Shown: positions 7,109 to 12,736 of the stretch, piece after piece | Numbering within the stretch: position 1 is the first letter of the stretch | Layout of the letters: every line of letters starts with the position of its first letter | Assembly: GCA_003141795.1 (NCBI GenBank) | Contig: PLNO01000063.1 | Location: forward strand, 594-13,329 | DNA: 12,736 nucleotides | From: Spirochaetaceae bacterium | GTDB taxonomy: Bacteria > Spirochaetota > Spirochaetia > SZUA-6 > Fen-1364 | Direction of reading: 5' to 3' | The notes under the pieces: generated by a model | Database searches by the model: none | The model's input: only the letters and a program-made list of their open reading frames with translations | What the model was told of the DNA's origin: nothing | Made by a program: the position numbers and the translations under genes

Positions 7109-8128
7109 CTATGTACTCTGGCGGACGAACAATTCGAACGGAAGACTGACCTGCTGCGGCGCGTCCGCCTTTTCCCCTTCGATCCTGTCGATGAGCAGCC
7201 GTGCCGCCTCGCGGCCCATCTTCTCCACGTCATGCCCGACGGTCGTCAAAGCTGGCTCGACGTATGCGGCTTCCGGGATGTTGTCGAAGCCGCATACCGC
7301 GATGTCCTCGGGGACGCGCAGACCCAGCTTCTGGAATGCCTTGATGGCCTCGATCGCCATGAGATCGTTGGCGGCGAACAACGCGGTGGGCCTCTTATCA
7401 CCGGGCAATGCCTGAAACCATTTTTCCACTTTCAGAGCGGTTCCTTCTCGAAGGAAGTCCCCCTGCAGTATTGACAGACCCTGCGCGTCGAGGCCGTTCA
7501 TCCCCATTACATGGAGATACGCCTCGTAACGGATCTTTCCGTTGATGTTGTTGCGGTCGCCGGTGAGGTGCGCAATCCTCACGTGGCCGCGAGACATGAG
7601 GTGGTCCAGCAATGATGTGACTGCCGCGTGCTGGTCGATCGAGACGCTGTCGATTCCGCAGTCGGAGAGACGGGGACCGATGCCCACGCTGAGGATCCCT
7701 GATTCCAGGAGGACCCGGATATCCGCGCCCTCGAGGTAGGAGGAAGCGAGGATCAACCCGTCGGCTATGTGGTCCAGGGCGGTTTCCATGAAGTCCCTCT
7801 CCCCTTCCTCGGTGGAGAAGCTGTCGGAAACGAGCAGCCTGTAGCCACGAGCGTGCGCCTGGATCTGCGCCCCCTTGATGAGCATGGGATAGAAAGGGTT
7901 CCCCAGATCGGGAACGAGGACGGCGATCAACTGGCGCCGGTTGGTCTTGAGGCCACGGGCGTTCAGGTTCACACGGTAGCCCAGCTCGCGCATGGCGTCG
8001 GTGATCTTCCGCCGCGTCTCGTCACTGACACGGATCGTTCCGTCCGTTCTTCCGTTGAGGACATAGGAGACCGTGGCACGGGAAACCCCCGACAACTTTG
8101 CCACGTCGTTCTGCGTCGCCCGTTTCAT
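7109..8128 (-). CDS. LacI/GalR-family transcriptional regulator
   Basis: 339 residues, standard length. The N-terminal helix-turn-helix occupies about residues 5-24 (NDVAKLSGVSRATVSYVLN), and the hinge helix NLNARGL is at 54-60. The rest is a periplasmic-binding-protein-like effector domain, starting QLIAVLVPDLGNPFY (66-80), with GHVRIAHLTGD and AVCGFDNIPEAA typical of the fold. Such proteins bind palindromes with a central CG and are released or activated by a sugar-like ligand. The ATG at 8128 overlaps the nucleoside hydrolase stop as ATGA, so the two are probably translated together. In-frame starts upstream to about 8275 would lie inside that gene and are rejected. Its likely target is the palindrome at 12329-12342 over the operon promoter, making it an autoregulated local repressor (inference). 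The effector is probably the imported compound or a breakdown product. Confidence 0.93.
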   Translation of the reverse strand: MKRATQNDVAKLSGVSRATVSYVLNGRTDGTIRVSDETRRKITDAMRELGYRVNLNARGLKTNRRQLIAVLVPDLGNPFYPMLIKGAQIQAHARGYRLLVSDSFSTEEGERDFMETALDHIADGLILASSYLEGADIRVLLESGILSVGIGPRLSDCGIDSVSIDQHAAVTSLLDHLMSRGHVRIAHLTGDRNNINGKIRYEAYLHVMGMNGLDAQGLSILQGDFLREGTALKVEKWFQALPGDKRPTALFAANDLMAIEAIKAFQKLGLRVPEDIAVCGFDNIPEAAYVEPALTTVGHDVEKMGREAARLLIDRIEGEKADAPQQVSLPFELFVRQST

Positions 8129-9129
8129 GTGCGCCCCCCGTGATCCGCCGTGTCTTCCCCGCCGACCAGGTGTTTGATCCGGTCGATCCAGAGCTCGACG
8201 AACTCCCCGGCCGCGACGCTCGTACATACCTGCATGTTGGGGGGCCTGTCGATGACGGGGATCGTACGGACGCATTGATCGACAACCGTCAATTCTATGT
8301 GCATCCGGCGCACACCGACCAGCCGCGTCATGAGGCTCGTATAGACCGCAAGAGGGTCATGCATGAAGGTTCTCCCCTCGTAGAAGTCGGAGGAAAGGCC
8401 TTGTTCGCGGGAAAGCGTATCAAAGCCCTGGAGCATCTGCTCCATCATCACCACGAGCGCATTCGAGAGCGGACGGTTCCACGCGCGAATCCGCTCCCTC
8501 TGCGCCGGCGTGAGGAACACCTGGGTGGTCACGTCCATCGGGACGATCGTCAGCGGGATGCCGGAATCGAAAACGAGCCTGGCGGCAAGAGGATCGCAGT
8601 TCAGGTTCGTTTCGAAATACGGCGGCCACGGGAAAAGCGCCGGTTCAATGAGTCCTCCCATGAGGGTCAGCTCCCGAATCCACTCCGGCAGCCGCGGCTC
8701 CCTCTGGAGCGCCATGGCCACGTTCGTGAGGGAGCCGATCGCCAGCAACGACAGCTCCCCTGGATGTGCCTTGGCGCGCTCTATGATGAACCGCGCGGCG
8801 TCATCAGTCCTGAGCGCGTCACTCGGGGCAGGGACGAGCTCCTCCTCCGAAAGTATCCCCCTGCCCTCATGCCCGCGGAGCTTCTGGTTCCAGTGGAAGT
8901 TCTCGGGCAATGGCGACTGAAGCGGGAAGCCTGCGCCCGCGATCACGGGTATATCGTCCCGCCCGGCCAGGCTCAGCACCTTTCGAGCGATCCTTGCCCG
9001 CAGCGGTGTATCGGCGTGAACCGTGGTCACCCCTTCGATGATCGCCTCGGGGGAGGCCGCAAGAAGGGAGAGGGCCATTGCGTCGTCCACGTCGGTGCCG
9101 ATATCGGTGTCGAGAATCAGCCTCTTCAT
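8125..9129 (-). CDS. Nucleoside hydrolase family protein (inosine-uridine preferring-like)
   Basis: 334 residues, typical length. The calcium-binding N-terminal motif is present as DTDIGTDVDDA (7-17), in the variant with two extra residues compared with DxDPGxDD, which is common in bacterial family members. Further marks are GSLTNVA (132-138), MGG (157-159), ETNLNCDP (173-180, corresponding to the ribose-contacting E-x-N...DP segment), PMDVT (197-201) and HDPLAV (257-262) with the active-site histidine. The family hydrolyses the N-glycosidic bond of nucleosides or related N-ribosides to base and ribose. Substrate cannot be assigned. Start at 9129 with AGGAGG four bases before it, overlapping the end of the preceding permease gene. 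Cytoplasmic, no signal peptide. Its placement between transporter and regulator suggests it acts on the imported compound. Confidence 0.92.
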   Translation of the reverse strand: MKRLILDTDIGTDVDDAMALSLLAASPEAIIEGVTTVHADTPLRARIARKVLSLAGRDDIPVIAGAGFPLQSPLPENFHWNQKLRGHEGRGILSEEELVPAPSDALRTDDAARFIIERAKAHPGELSLLAIGSLTNVAMALQREPRLPEWIRELTLMGGLIEPALFPWPPYFETNLNCDPLAARLVFDSGIPLTIVPMDVTTQVFLTPAQRERIRAWNRPLSNALVVMMEQMLQGFDTLSREQGLSSDFYEGRTFMHDPLAVYTSLMTRLVGVRRMHIELTVVDQCVRTIPVIDRPPNMQVCTSVAAGEFVELWIDRIKHLVGGEDTADHGGRT

Positions 9130-9133
9130 GCCG

Positions 9134-9139
9134 CCTCCT
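9134..9139 (-). promoter_or_regulatory. Ribosome binding site of the nucleoside hydrolase gene
   Basis: AGGAGG on the minus strand lies four bases before the ATG at 9129 and overlaps the permease stop codon (9138-9140). It shows that the reading frame open upstream to about 9774 is not used. Confidence 0.8.
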
Positions 9140-9980
9140 ATTCTTTCGCGCCCGTCGTGGCGATTCCCTGGACGAAATATTTCTGGAACGGGAGAATGAT
9201 CAGGACGGGAATCATGAAGGCTATTATGGTAGCGGCAAACATGTCGTTCCACATCGTCGCATGCTCGGTTTGAAAATCGCTCAAGGCGGCCTGGATCGTC
9301 CTGAACTCCATCGAACGGGTGACGAGAATCGGCCACAAGAATGACTCCCACTGCGACATGAAGAGGATCAACCCCGCGCTGATCGACACGGGCTTCGCAA
9401 GAGGCATCATGATGCTCGTGTAGATGCGCCACCACGAGACGCCGTCCATCATCGAGGCCTCGATCAGATTGTCCGGTATAGCGGCAAAAAACTGCTTGTA
9501 CAGAAAGATCACGACGCCGTTGGCGATGGTCGGAACGATCAAGGCCCAATAGGTATTGATCCAGCCCCATTTCAGGACGATCGGATACAGCGGAATGGAG
9601 ATCAGCTCGAAGGGAATCATGAAGGAAACGAGCACGAGGACGTTCAGAAAGGCCTTCCCCTTGAATTTGAACTTCGCGAACGCGAGCCCCGCCAGTGAAT
9701 TGACGACGATTCCGAAGACGACCGTCGCAAGCACGACGACAAGCGAGTTCCAGAGAACGGTACCGAACCGCCACTCCGAGAACAGCCTTCCATAGGCGCC
9801 GAATGTGAACCGCTCGGGGAAAAAAGTCCTGGCGCTGATCGGACTTACGTACTTGAAGACGTCCTCGAGGGGCCGAAACGAGGAGACGATCGCGAAAACG
9901 AGCGGAAGGAATACGATACAGATGAGAATCGCGTGGATGAAGTACATCCCCACCTTTGCGGCAGTGCTAGTTTTTCGCAT
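9138..9980 (-). CDS. Carbohydrate-type ABC transporter permease (MalG/UgpE-like, CUT1 family)
   Basis: 280 residues with about six hydrophobic segments, beginning with one at residues 12-34. The EAA loop that docks on the ATPase is visible: EASMMDGVSWWRIYTSIMMP (174-193). WESFLWPILV (211-220) and the C-terminal FQKYFVQGIATTGAKE are typical of the second permease of sugar importers. It pairs with the permease encoded just upstream to form the inner-membrane channel for the solute delivered by the binding protein. The start ATG at 9980 follows the preceding stop by 15 bases with a weak GGAAG site. Substrate is not readable from the sequence. Confidence 0.95.
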   Translation of the reverse strand: MRKTSTAAKVGMYFIHAILICIVFLPLVFAIVSSFRPLEDVFKYVSPISARTFFPERFTFGAYGRLFSEWRFGTVLWNSLVVVLATVVFGIVVNSLAGLAFAKFKFKGKAFLNVLVLVSFMIPFELISIPLYPIVLKWGWINTYWALIVPTIANGVVIFLYKQFFAAIPDNLIEASMMDGVSWWRIYTSIMMPLAKPVSISAGLILFMSQWESFLWPILVTRSMEFRTIQAALSDFQTEHATMWNDMFAATIIAFMIPVLIILPFQKYFVQGIATTGAKE

Positions 9981-9995
9981 GATTCAGCTTCCGCC

Positions 9996-10859
9996 TCACC
10001 GAGAATCTCTCAACAGCCGGCCTTCCAGGCCGATGACCGCGAGCACGACAACGATGAGGATCACCATCATGGCCATCGCGCCGCCGACGTTCGAATACTC
10101 ATACGCATTCTTGAAAACCTCGTACATCAGGAAGTCAGTCGATTTCTCCGGTCCCCCTTTGGTGATCAGGTATTGGGGCGCGAATATGAGGAAATTTGAA
10201 ACGGTATCGGCAATCACGACGAAAAGGAGCGGCTGCTTCATCTGCGGGAGGGTGATGGACCAGAACGTCCTCCATCCGTGCGCACCGTCGATCCACGCGG
10301 ATTCATAAATCGAAGAGGATATCTGCTGGAGGCCGGCGATGAGGAAAATGGCCCAGTATCCAACCCCTTTCCATGTGGAAATTCCGATGATTGACCACAG
10401 GGCCTGGTTGCGGTCTGTGAGAAAAGGCTGGTTCGGAATCCTGACAAGGTTCAGGAGAGAATTGACGAGCCCCTGCTCGGGGTTGAGGATGATCGACCAC
10501 AGGATGCAGGCAATGGGGAACGAGACGACGATGGGGATGATCTGTATCGTCCGAAAAACTTTCTTTCCCCTGATTTCCTTCACGAGGAACATTGCCAATG
10601 CCATGGCCAACACGATCTGCAGCGGGTTCACGATGAGGTTGAAGAGGACGGTGACCCACAGGGAGTTCAAGAAAATCGAGCTGGTAAGTGCGTCGACGTA
10701 GTTCCTCAGACCGACGAAGATTTTCGAGTGCGTGGAAAAGGAATCGGCGAAGAAGCTTGCCACGAAACCGTTCAGCAACGGGTAGAATTTGAACAGCAAC
10801 AGCCCCGCCATGGCGGGAAACAGGAAGAGATAGGGAGTCAGTGTGTTGCGTCTGGTCAT
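9996..10859 (-). CDS. Carbohydrate-type ABC transporter permease (MalF/UgpA-like, CUT1 family)
   Basis: 287 residues. The N-terminus TPYLFLFPAMAGLLLFKFYP (8-27) is characteristic of the first permease of CUT1 sugar importers. About six membrane segments follow. The EAA loop is present as ESAWIDGAHGWRTFWSITLP (186-205). It forms a heterodimer with the next permease. The gene follows the binding protein gene after 76 bases and precedes the second permease by 15. A weak GGAG lies rather far (about 13 bases) before the ATG, so the exact start is slightly uncertain, although the protein beginning fits the family. Confidence 0.95.
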   Translation of the reverse strand: MTRRNTLTPYLFLFPAMAGLLLFKFYPLLNGFVASFFADSFSTHSKIFVGLRNYVDALTSSIFLNSLWVTVLFNLIVNPLQIVLAMALAMFLVKEIRGKKVFRTIQIIPIVVSFPIACILWSIILNPEQGLVNSLLNLVRIPNQPFLTDRNQALWSIIGISTWKGVGYWAIFLIAGLQQISSSIYESAWIDGAHGWRTFWSITLPQMKQPLLFVVIADTVSNFLIFAPQYLITKGGPEKSTDFLMYEVFKNAYEYSNVGGAMAMMVILIVVVLAVIGLEGRLLRDSR

Positions 10860-10885
10860 AGAGCATCGTTCTCCACAAGGAATGG

Positions 10886-10916
10886 GCGGATCGAGAGAGA
10901 GTATCCCCCGACCCGC
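10886..10916 (-). other. Candidate stem-loop between the binding protein and permease genes
   Basis: The 76-base gap 10860-10935 contains GCGGGTCG pairing with CGATCCGC on the minus-strand RNA (8 pairs including one G-U, 15-base loop). There is no T-tract, so it is not a standard terminator. Hairpins at this place in sugar importer operons often protect the upstream mRNA and raise binding-protein levels relative to the permeases. Function here is inference. Confidence 0.4.
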
Positions 10917-10935
10917 TCGAAAATCATGGACCGCG

Positions 10936-12216
10936 CTACCTGTACTTCTTCAGCTGGGCGTCGATCTCTTCCACGGCGCCGTCCAGCGCCTTCTTCGGCG
11001 TCGTTCCGTTCATGATATTCGCGTAGGCGGATTCCATGACGGACTGCCATTCGGTATAGCCGGGGGTCATTGGACGGGAAACCGCGGTGTTGACGGCTTC
11101 ATAGACGGCGAGCTGCATGGCGTTGTCAGGGAACTTCTGATATTTCGGATCCGTCTTGATCTTGTTCAGAACAGCGAGTGAACAGGGCAGATTCCCCCCA
11201 AGATCGAAGTTGATCTGAGCCCCCTCTTCAGTGCTCGCATACTGCACGAACTTCGCCGCGGCTTCCTTGTTGACGGAGTACTTCGAGACTCCGAGCATCC
11301 AGCTTCCCGTCGGGGTGACGACGACTCCGCCCTTGAAGTAGGGATGCGGCGCGAAGCCGAAGTCCACCTTCGAGGCGTTGAAGGCAGGAATATCCCAGGG
11401 GCCGCCTACGAACATCGCCACCTTGCCGGACTGGAAATAGTTCGCGGTCTCCTCCGCGGCTATTTTCGGGCTGACTTTCCACGTGTTGTAGACATCGTAG
11501 TAGAACTGAGCCCCTTTTACCATCGCCTGCGAGTTCGTGAAGCCCTTCGATGTCAGTCCGTCATCGCTCAGGAGCTGTTTGGCACCCGCGCTCTGGCCGA
11601 GCGGGATGAGCTGATACGGCCTGTTGATCTGCTCGAATACCATGCCGTACACCTTCTGACCGTTTTCCGTATACGTGAGCTTTTTGGCAGTCTCTGCAAC
11701 CTGCTCCCAGGTCCAGCGCTTGTCGACGTCGTTCGGGGGTGGGGTCACGCCCCGCTTGGCAAAGATGGTCTTATTATAATAGAGATTGACCGTCGAGCTG
11801 TTCAGCGGCAACACCATGAGCTGCCCCTGGAATGTGCTCGCCTTCAGCGATGATTCGGTGATCGCGGTTTTCGCAGCAGCGCTCACGAGCCCATCGAGGG
11901 GCTGCAGGTAATTCTTGACCGTATAGTTGGCGACCACGGGAGCGTCGACCAGGAAGACATCCAGAGACGGGTCCTTTGCGGCAAGCCGCACCTCCAAGGA
12001 CTGGAAAAGCTTGTCGAAGGGCAGCAGCTCCAATTTGGCGCTGTACTGCGGGTACTTCTCCGCGAAGCCTTTCACGATCGCATTCAAGGAGCTTTCAGTG
12101 CCTGACAAGGCAAGAAAGTTGACCTCGACCCTCTTTTTTTCGGCGTTTTGAGCGAATCCCGAAATGGACGTCAAGAGCAAAGCAGCCATGCTGACGCACA
12201 CAAGAAGCTTTTTCAT
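10936..12216 (-). CDS. Extracellular (periplasmic) solute-binding protein, family 1, of an ABC sugar-type importer
   Basis: 426 residues from the ATG at 12216, the usual length. A signal peptide is present: MKKLL, a hydrophobic stretch to about residue 18, then SISGFA with a probable signal peptidase I cut after A22. There is no lipobox cysteine (the only early Cys is at residue 7), so a soluble periplasmic protein is expected, which implies a diderm envelope. Family marks are GFAEKYPQY (49-57), LDVFLVDAP (85-93), NLYYNKTIF and FVGGPWDIPAF. It captures the substrate and hands it to the two permeases encoded downstream. The start has AAGGAGG five bases before it. The frame open to 12315 runs over the leader and is rejected. 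It is the first gene of the operon. The substrate is unknown; neighbours suggest a ribosylated or N-glycosidic molecule. Confidence 0.94.
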   Translation of the reverse strand: MKKLLVCVSMAALLLTSISGFAQNAEKKRVEVNFLALSGTESSLNAIVKGFAEKYPQYSAKLELLPFDKLFQSLEVRLAAKDPSLDVFLVDAPVVANYTVKNYLQPLDGLVSAAAKTAITESSLKASTFQGQLMVLPLNSSTVNLYYNKTIFAKRGVTPPPNDVDKRWTWEQVAETAKKLTYTENGQKVYGMVFEQINRPYQLIPLGQSAGAKQLLSDDGLTSKGFTNSQAMVKGAQFYYDVYNTWKVSPKIAAEETANYFQSGKVAMFVGGPWDIPAFNASKVDFGFAPHPYFKGGVVVTPTGSWMLGVSKYSVNKEAAAKFVQYASTEEGAQINFDLGGNLPCSLAVLNKIKTDPKYQKFPDNAMQLAVYEAVNTAVSRPMTPGYTEWQSVMESAYANIMNGTTPKKALDGAVEEIDAQLKKYR

Positions 12217-12221
12217 GCAGA

Positions 12222-12228
12222 CCTCCTT
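12222..12228 (-). promoter_or_regulatory. Ribosome binding site of the solute-binding protein gene
   Basis: AAGGAGG on the minus strand stands five bases before the ATG at 12216 and fixes that start, which gives a clean signal peptide. Confidence 0.85.
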
Positions 12229-12268
12229 CACATCGTCGATTCGGTTTCTGACCGAGACAAAGCCCGTT

Positions 12269-12280
12269 TGAGACGTTTCA
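12269..12280 (-). promoter_or_regulatory. Second candidate LacI-type operator in the operon leader
   Basis: The minus strand reads TGAAACGTCTCA, which differs in one position from the perfect palindrome TGAAACGTTTCA with central CG, a form often bound by LacI/GalR regulators. It lies about 60 bases after the predicted transcription start. Its half-site differs from that of the palindrome at 12329-12342, so it may be bound by another LacI-family protein or be chance. Confidence 0.35.
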
Positions 12281-12296
12281 TGGGGCTGAGCCCCAT
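12280..12296. repeat. 17-base perfect inverted repeat in the leader of the transport operon
   Basis: The plus strand reads ATGGGGCTGAGCCCCAT, two 8-base arms around one central base. As RNA on either strand it would fold into a tight hairpin of about seven pairs with a 3-base loop. It has no T-tract on either side, so it is not a simple terminator. It lies in the roughly 120-base untranslated leader of the binding protein gene, next to the second operator candidate. Confidence 0.6.
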
Positions 12297-12328
12297 CCTC
12301 AGTGGATACCCACAATTACTCGATCTGT

Positions 12329-12342
12329 ATTACACGTGTAAT
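12329..12342. promoter_or_regulatory. Likely LacI-family operator at the transcription start of the transport operon
   Basis: ATTACACGTGTAAT is a perfect 14-base palindrome with central CG, the symmetry and centre typical of LacI/GalR operators. It starts three bases after the predicted -10 element and covers the expected start point near 12339, where a bound repressor would block RNA polymerase. The operon encodes a LacI-family protein at 7109-8128, the obvious candidate to bind it. Assignment to that protein is inference. Confidence 0.7.
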
Positions 12343-12345
12343 CAC

Positions 12346-12374
12346 ACCATACGGCACCAATATCCATTTGTCAA
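12346..12374 (-). promoter_or_regulatory. Sigma70-type promoter of the ABC transporter / nucleoside hydrolase operon
   Basis: On the minus strand a perfect -35 TTGACA (12369-12374) is followed after exactly 17 bases by TATGGT (12346-12351), which matches 4 of 6 consensus -10 bases. The predicted start is near 12339, giving a leader of about 120 bases before the ATG at 12216. The leader holds the palindrome at 12329-12342, an inverted repeat at 12280-12296 and a small hairpin (TCGGT/ACCGA, 12241-12255). Confidence 0.7.
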
Positions 12375-12390
12375 CACATTTCTTGCGGCC

Positions 12391-12419
12391 TTGCCGGTCG
12401 TTCGAATGTCGGCTATACA
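12391..12419 (+). promoter_or_regulatory. Candidate promoter of the Crp/Fnr-family gene
   Basis: TTGCCG (12391-12396) and TATACA (12414-12419) are separated by 17 bases, each matching 4 of 6 consensus bases. The start would be near 12425, only about a dozen bases before the ATG. The ribosome site GAGGG (12425-12429) would therefore sit at the very 5' end, which makes the call uncertain. Confidence 0.3.
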
Positions 12420-12437
12420 GGGGCGAGGGTCCCTGCC

Positions 12438-12736
12438 ATGAACGATCCGGTCATCGAAGCATTCCCTTTCCTTTCCAGCATACCAGAGCCGGGGCGCGGC
12501 GAGCTCTTATTACGGTCGCAGCGGAAGAAGCTCCAGCATAGAGAGGTGCTCGTGCGGGACGGCAATGAATGCTCGTACCTGCCCCTCGTCCTGGAAGGCT
12601 CGCTCCGCGTGTACAAGTCGAGTGAAAACGGCAGAGAGCTCACGCTGTACCGCATCGAGCGCGGGGAGACCTGCATCCTCTCCGCACGCTGCCTCATCAA
12701 TGGGGGGACTTTTCCCGCCGTTGCCGAGGCTGATGG
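12438..12736 (+). CDS. Crp/Fnr-family transcriptional regulator (3' end outside the window)
   Basis: The frame opens with ATG at 12438, eight bases after GAGGG, and stays open to the window end, giving 99 residues. The visible part is the N-terminal cyclic-nucleotide-binding-like beta roll. LVLEGSLRVYKSSENGRELTLYRI (about 50-73) followed by ERGETCILSARCLINGG is typical of Fnr-like members. The cysteines visible are C41, C78 and C84, and their spacing is not the classical N-terminal Fnr iron-sulfur arrangement. The winged-helix DNA-binding domain should follow beyond the edge. The gene is divergent from the transport operon and shares its 221-base intergenic region (12217-12437). Whether it controls that operon is unknown. 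Confidence 0.88.
   Translation, partial: MNDPVIEAFPFLSSIPEPGRGELLLRSQRKKLQHREVLVRDGNECSYLPLVLEGSLRVYKSSENGRELTLYRIERGETCILSARCLINGGTFPAVAEAD

Noticed and set aside
8098..9273. 391-residue open frame on the plus strand over the nucleoside hydrolase
   Set aside because: It is antisense to a well-supported enzyme gene, with arginine- and histidine-rich composition typical of shadow frames.
9130..9774. Long N-terminal extension of the nucleoside hydrolase (open to 9774)
   Set aside because: It lies over the permease gene in another frame and looks like translated noise. The nucleoside hydrolase motif begins right after the ATG at 9129, which has a good ribosome site.
12217..12315. N-terminal extension of the solute-binding protein
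   Set aside because: It would put the signal peptide internally and runs across the leader hairpins and operator-like site. MKKLL at 12216 has AAGGAGG before it.
1..12736. CRISPR array, insertion sequence, tRNA, rRNA, phage or defence genes
   Set aside because: No regularly spaced repeats, transposase motifs, tRNA-like folds or phage-type proteins were seen. Every stretch is accounted for by chromosomal metabolic and regulatory genes.

Overview
The window is a gene-dense, GC-rich stretch of bacterial chromosome. It holds two minus-strand operons, flanked by two plus-strand genes that are cut by the window ends. Several traits suggest a diderm bacterium: a glycine decarboxylase split into two subunits (GcvPA/GcvPB), a tandem glycine riboswitch, a hybrid histidine kinase, and a solute-binding protein with a signal peptide but no lipobox cysteine. 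Spirochaetes are one lineage that would fit. That placement is inference, because no rRNA or other phylogenetic marker is present.

Layout from the left. Bases 1-374 (+) encode the C-terminal tail of a receiver-domain protein, probably a hybrid sensor kinase. It converges on, and overlaps by 14 bases, the last gene of the glycine cleavage operon. That operon (minus strand, 4905 down to 361) reads: promoter candidate, tandem glycine riboswitch, intrinsic terminator, gcvT, gcvH, gcvPA, gcvPB. The genes are separated by 2 bases or overlap by 4 and 8 bases. T, H and P proteins are all present; the L protein (dihydrolipoamide dehydrogenase) is not in the window. The riboswitch-terminator should let glycine control its own breakdown to CO2, NH3 and methylene-tetrahydrofolate.

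Upstream on the same strand (12339 down to 4937) lies a catabolic operon: a periplasmic sugar-type solute-binding protein, two ABC permeases, a nucleoside hydrolase, a LacI-family regulator and a large two-part ADP-ribosylglycohydrolase-family protein. The hydrolase and regulator genes overlap by ATGA. The operon starts at a good sigma70-type promoter (TTGACA-17-TATGGT) whose predicted start point falls inside a perfect 14-base palindrome with a central CG, a likely operator for the operon's own LacI protein. No ATPase gene is present. The combination suggests uptake and intracellular cleavage of an N-ribosyl or other N-glycosidic compound. The substrate is unknown, and this is the most interesting part of the window.

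At the right edge a Crp/Fnr-family regulator starts divergently at 12438 (+) and runs off the end. No mobile element, CRISPR array, tRNA or rRNA was seen. The operon boundary at about 4937 has no obvious terminator, so transcripts of the catabolic operon could run into the glycine riboswitch and be gated by it.
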